Made by a program: the position numbers and the translations under genes
In this document: positions 61,618 through 64,000 of the stretch, piece by piece
How the letters are laid out: each line of letters begins with the position of its first letter
Position numbering within the stretch: the stretch's first letter is position 1
Notes under the pieces: generated by a model
What the model saw: the letters and a program-made list of their open reading frames with translations, nothing else
Database searches by the model: none
What the model was told of the DNA's origin: nothing
NCBI GenBank assembly: GCA_023213315.1
Contig: JAKCPI010031693.1
Span: 62,001-126,000, forward strand
Reading direction: 5' to 3'
Source: Euborellia annulipes
Taxonomy: Eukaryota > Arthropoda > Insecta > Dermaptera > Anisolabididae
DNA length: 64,000 nucleotides

Positions 61618-63207
61618 ATGGCAGATCTTAAACTTAAAAAGAAAATTAATTTTATTTTTCAATTGCATGGATACTCACTGAGAAGGTTAATGAAATAAAT
61701 TATATTCTTATTCCTTTTTTAAATTCGTTTACTAATAATATAATACACTTTCAGTGAATCATCTAAATTTCTTCAGAATCAATTACAACCGATTGAATCC
61801 ACTCAACATGATGAATGGTTGGACCGAATAATAGAACAAATTAGAAAACAACATTTAAAAACATTATGTATAGAAAGGGACAATATCGAACAAGCCATTA
61901 AGGTATTTTTGTATTTTACATTTCATAATTAAATATTGCACTGGTATTAAAAAAAGACGGCATCCTTGAAAAAACGAATTTTTCTTTTAACAATTATAAA
62001 TGTTTTGGTAACAAATGACAAATTAATAATAGATACCTGCACTTCTATGTCATTAAAAGGTTTAGCTGTTCCATTCATATGTGGCAATATGGATTACCCT
62101 ACTAATTATTTCACTTCTGGTTCGAAGACTTGTTTAGGATATCTTAACACTAGCTAACAAATAGCTAAATACAGTTAGATAAATAAATAAATTTATTAAT
62201 GATTTGATTAGATTCCCAACTTACTTTAATTAATAATATTTTGTTTTTTATTCCAGGATTGTATTAGAGAAGGTTTTGATGAATCTGAAACTATTTTTAA
62301 TTTGATTAGCGCATTTAGTATACCAAGACTCAAATTTATATCTGAAAAAAATAAATTTGTCATCGAGAATTTCGATACTCATGGATCTAAAAAGCCTGAA
62401 ATTTATGGCAATTCATTAGATAAAGCTCATATATTTCGACACAGGTTGAATAAATTATTTAAATTTATTTTTAATAATTATTTAACCATGTCTTTCTTAT
62501 TTATTTAGGTATAATATATTGTTCCAAAGAACATCTAGAAGTGAAATCTTTGCACCTGTAGTGGGTGAATTACAAGATAAAAAATTTAAATTAAAAACTG
62601 TAGAGTATCTTATGAGTATTTCTGAAAAATGTTCTGATGTTGTTATATTAGGAATGCTCACTCAATTAAAAGAAGGAATATTTTTTATTGAAGATTTAAC
62701 TGGAACGCTTCAGCTGGATTTGTCAGAAACTATATCCTTTATATATTTAATTTTACTAATATATTATTTTTTGAAATCATTGGGGAAGTTGAAGGTTCAG
62801 CCAAATGTAATACAATAAAATCAACGATTGTATAAATATACAGTATTTATGATATAAATCATTTTTATCAAATTTATTATCTTTATGATTCCTCGGGACC
62901 ACCGTAATGTAAAATATATCAATCTATTCGTGACAAAATTTTAAATTTGCACTTCTACATATTTATGTAAAAATAACGTTTTGGATAGATTAATTTAGCA
63001 AAACCTTTGTTCACTCGGTCTTTTTAAAATGCTAAAGATATCAAAAGAGAGACGCTATTTCATATTTTCTTTAACTAATTTATACAATTATCATACTGGT
63101 TTAATTACCGAAAATAGTTTTGTATTAATTGAAGGAATTTATGAAGACCAAATTTTCCACGTTTCTGGTATTGGATTTCCGCCTGGAGAATTTTCAAAAA
63201 ATACAAG
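61618..63207 (+). CDS. POLE2: DNA polymerase epsilon subunit 2, N-terminal half (continues past the right edge)
   Basis: B-subunit of the leading-strand replicative polymerase epsilon. Exons 61618-61685, 61755-61902, 62257-62444, 62509-62731 and 63086-63207 join in phase to 249 codons plus two bases, ending at a donor; the phosphoesterase-like C-terminal half lies beyond 64000 or in unseen exons. Landmarks: KINFIFQLHGYSLRRS in the N-terminal helical domain, ETIFNLISAFSIPRLKF, RYNILFQRTSRSEIFAPVVGE, and the OB-fold [43 protein letters not shown]...GFPPGEF. Alignment to the human protein requires joining 62731 to 63086 directly, which removes an AT-AC intron. All other introns are GT-AG. Confidence 0.93.
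62732..63085 (+). other. AT-AC (U12-type) intron of POLE2
   Basis: The 5' end is ATATCCTTT (62732-62740), the exact minor-spliceosome consensus. The 3' end is TTTTCTTTAACTAATTTATAC (63065-63085): a branch site TTCTTTAACT about 10 bases from a terminal AC. The exons on each side join in phase and restore the conserved [13 protein letters not shown]. No GT-AG choice does this. Confidence 0.88.
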
Positions 63208-64000
63208 GTAAAATAAAAGTTAATCTAATTATATTCGCTATATATATGGGTGAATGTATGCTATTTGAATTTTTTGTGTCCCAAAACAAAACAAAAAAAC
63301 TCAGTTCAATTTAATATTCATGATTTCCATATTTGACATTATTTTTGTATCTGTAATGATAAAGGCCAGAAGATATTTAATTTTTTTGCGCTTTATAAGT
63401 ACGAGGAGAAAACTCTGTTAGTGATTAGGAACATGTTATTTATCAAAGAAAATATTTAAAATTTGAAAAAAATCGTTAAAGCGAATTTCGAGAAAATTTG
63501 ATAAAACTAAAAAAGTTCATCTCTAAAGTACCAGTTCTCAAAGTTTCCCAAAGATGATCGAACATAACTAGTATAAAAACTATTGTAATAAATGAATACC
63601 CAGGGGAGAATACATTTATAACTATTTTAGACCATTAATACCTAAAATGAAACAATGAAAAATGAATCGTGAATTGACTATATGGGCCAAATAAAACACG
63701 ATATTATTTATTACTTAAGAATACCGTAACAATGATATTATTAGTTTAACATAAATTGTTTTCTATTGACCGTTGAAATTCAAATAGCGTATATTCACCC
63801 ATATATATATAAAGAGACCAAATGATAATAGTTTCAACGCAAATTAGAAACTTATCACCTTTAGATCTTTTTTTGATTAAAATTAATGTGAAATTTAAAA
63901 TATTTTTCAATAATAATTATAAAAAATTTGGATAAACGTTTGTAAAATTAAAAAAAAAAAAAAAAAACAGAATCATTAGTAGGCTATATAATATAAGAAT
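63208..64000. other. POLE2 intron sequence to the window edge
   Basis: No further POLE2 exon recognised. 63440-63560 repeats the dispersed element of 1-130. Poly(A) run near 63950. Confidence 0.55.

Noticed and set aside
62732..62818. Extension of POLE2 exon 4 to the stop at 62818
   Set aside because: The extra residues are low-complexity Ile/Leu/Tyr, do not match POLE2, and begin exactly at the U12 donor.

Overview
This window is nuclear DNA from an animal, most likely an arthropod. It is strongly AT-rich. Every confident gene is a conserved metazoan gene split by short spliceosomal introns, and the space between exons is packed with small transposons: hAT-type MITEs, hammerhead-ribozyme foldbacks of the Penelope type, truncated LINEs and tRNA-derived palindromes. 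There are no operons and no bacterial signals. The arthropod assignment is an inference from the transposon spectrum; I cannot name the species.

Layout, left to right. A partial SUCLA2 gene (minus, 317-4578, 3' part off the left edge); a gene for a probable mRNA-export adaptor with a UAP56-binding motif (minus, 6084-11209); a repeat-rich 5.5 kb gap; CCT2 (minus, 16781-22976); a repeat-rich gap; HDAC11 (plus, 29087-32810); a RIBC2-like RIB43A protein (minus, 34173-37220); LANCL3 (minus, 39132-42076); TMEM35/NACHO (plus, 44053-47098); VTA1 (minus, 48576-51178); SAMD8/SMSr (minus, 53113-56985); a transposase-like 666-residue gene (plus, 58075-60671); and the 5' half of POLE2 (plus, 61618 to beyond the right edge). 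I placed exons by hand with codon phase checked at each junction. Nine reconstructed proteins are complete, and where a human orthologue is known the lengths are close to it (for example CCT2 534 aa, HDAC11 347 aa, RIBC2 377 aa).

The genes do not form one pathway. They are housekeeping or broadly expressed functions: TCA cycle, mRNA export, protein folding, lysine deacylation, ciliary doublet structure, receptor chaperoning, ESCRT disassembly, sphingolipid synthesis and DNA replication.

The most interesting material: (1) an AT-AC (U12-type) intron in POLE2 with a perfect ATATCCTTT 5' splice site; (2) a family of hammerhead ribozyme motifs, mostly in inverted pairs, with compensatory stem I pairing; (3) large palindromes carrying outward- or inward-facing tRNA-like pol III units, one arm of which lies directly upstream of the transposase-like gene; (4) a canonical RFX X-box about 80 bp upstream of the ciliary RIBC2 gene; (5) several hAT MITEs with exact 8-bp target duplications, including one inserted across the target duplication of another.
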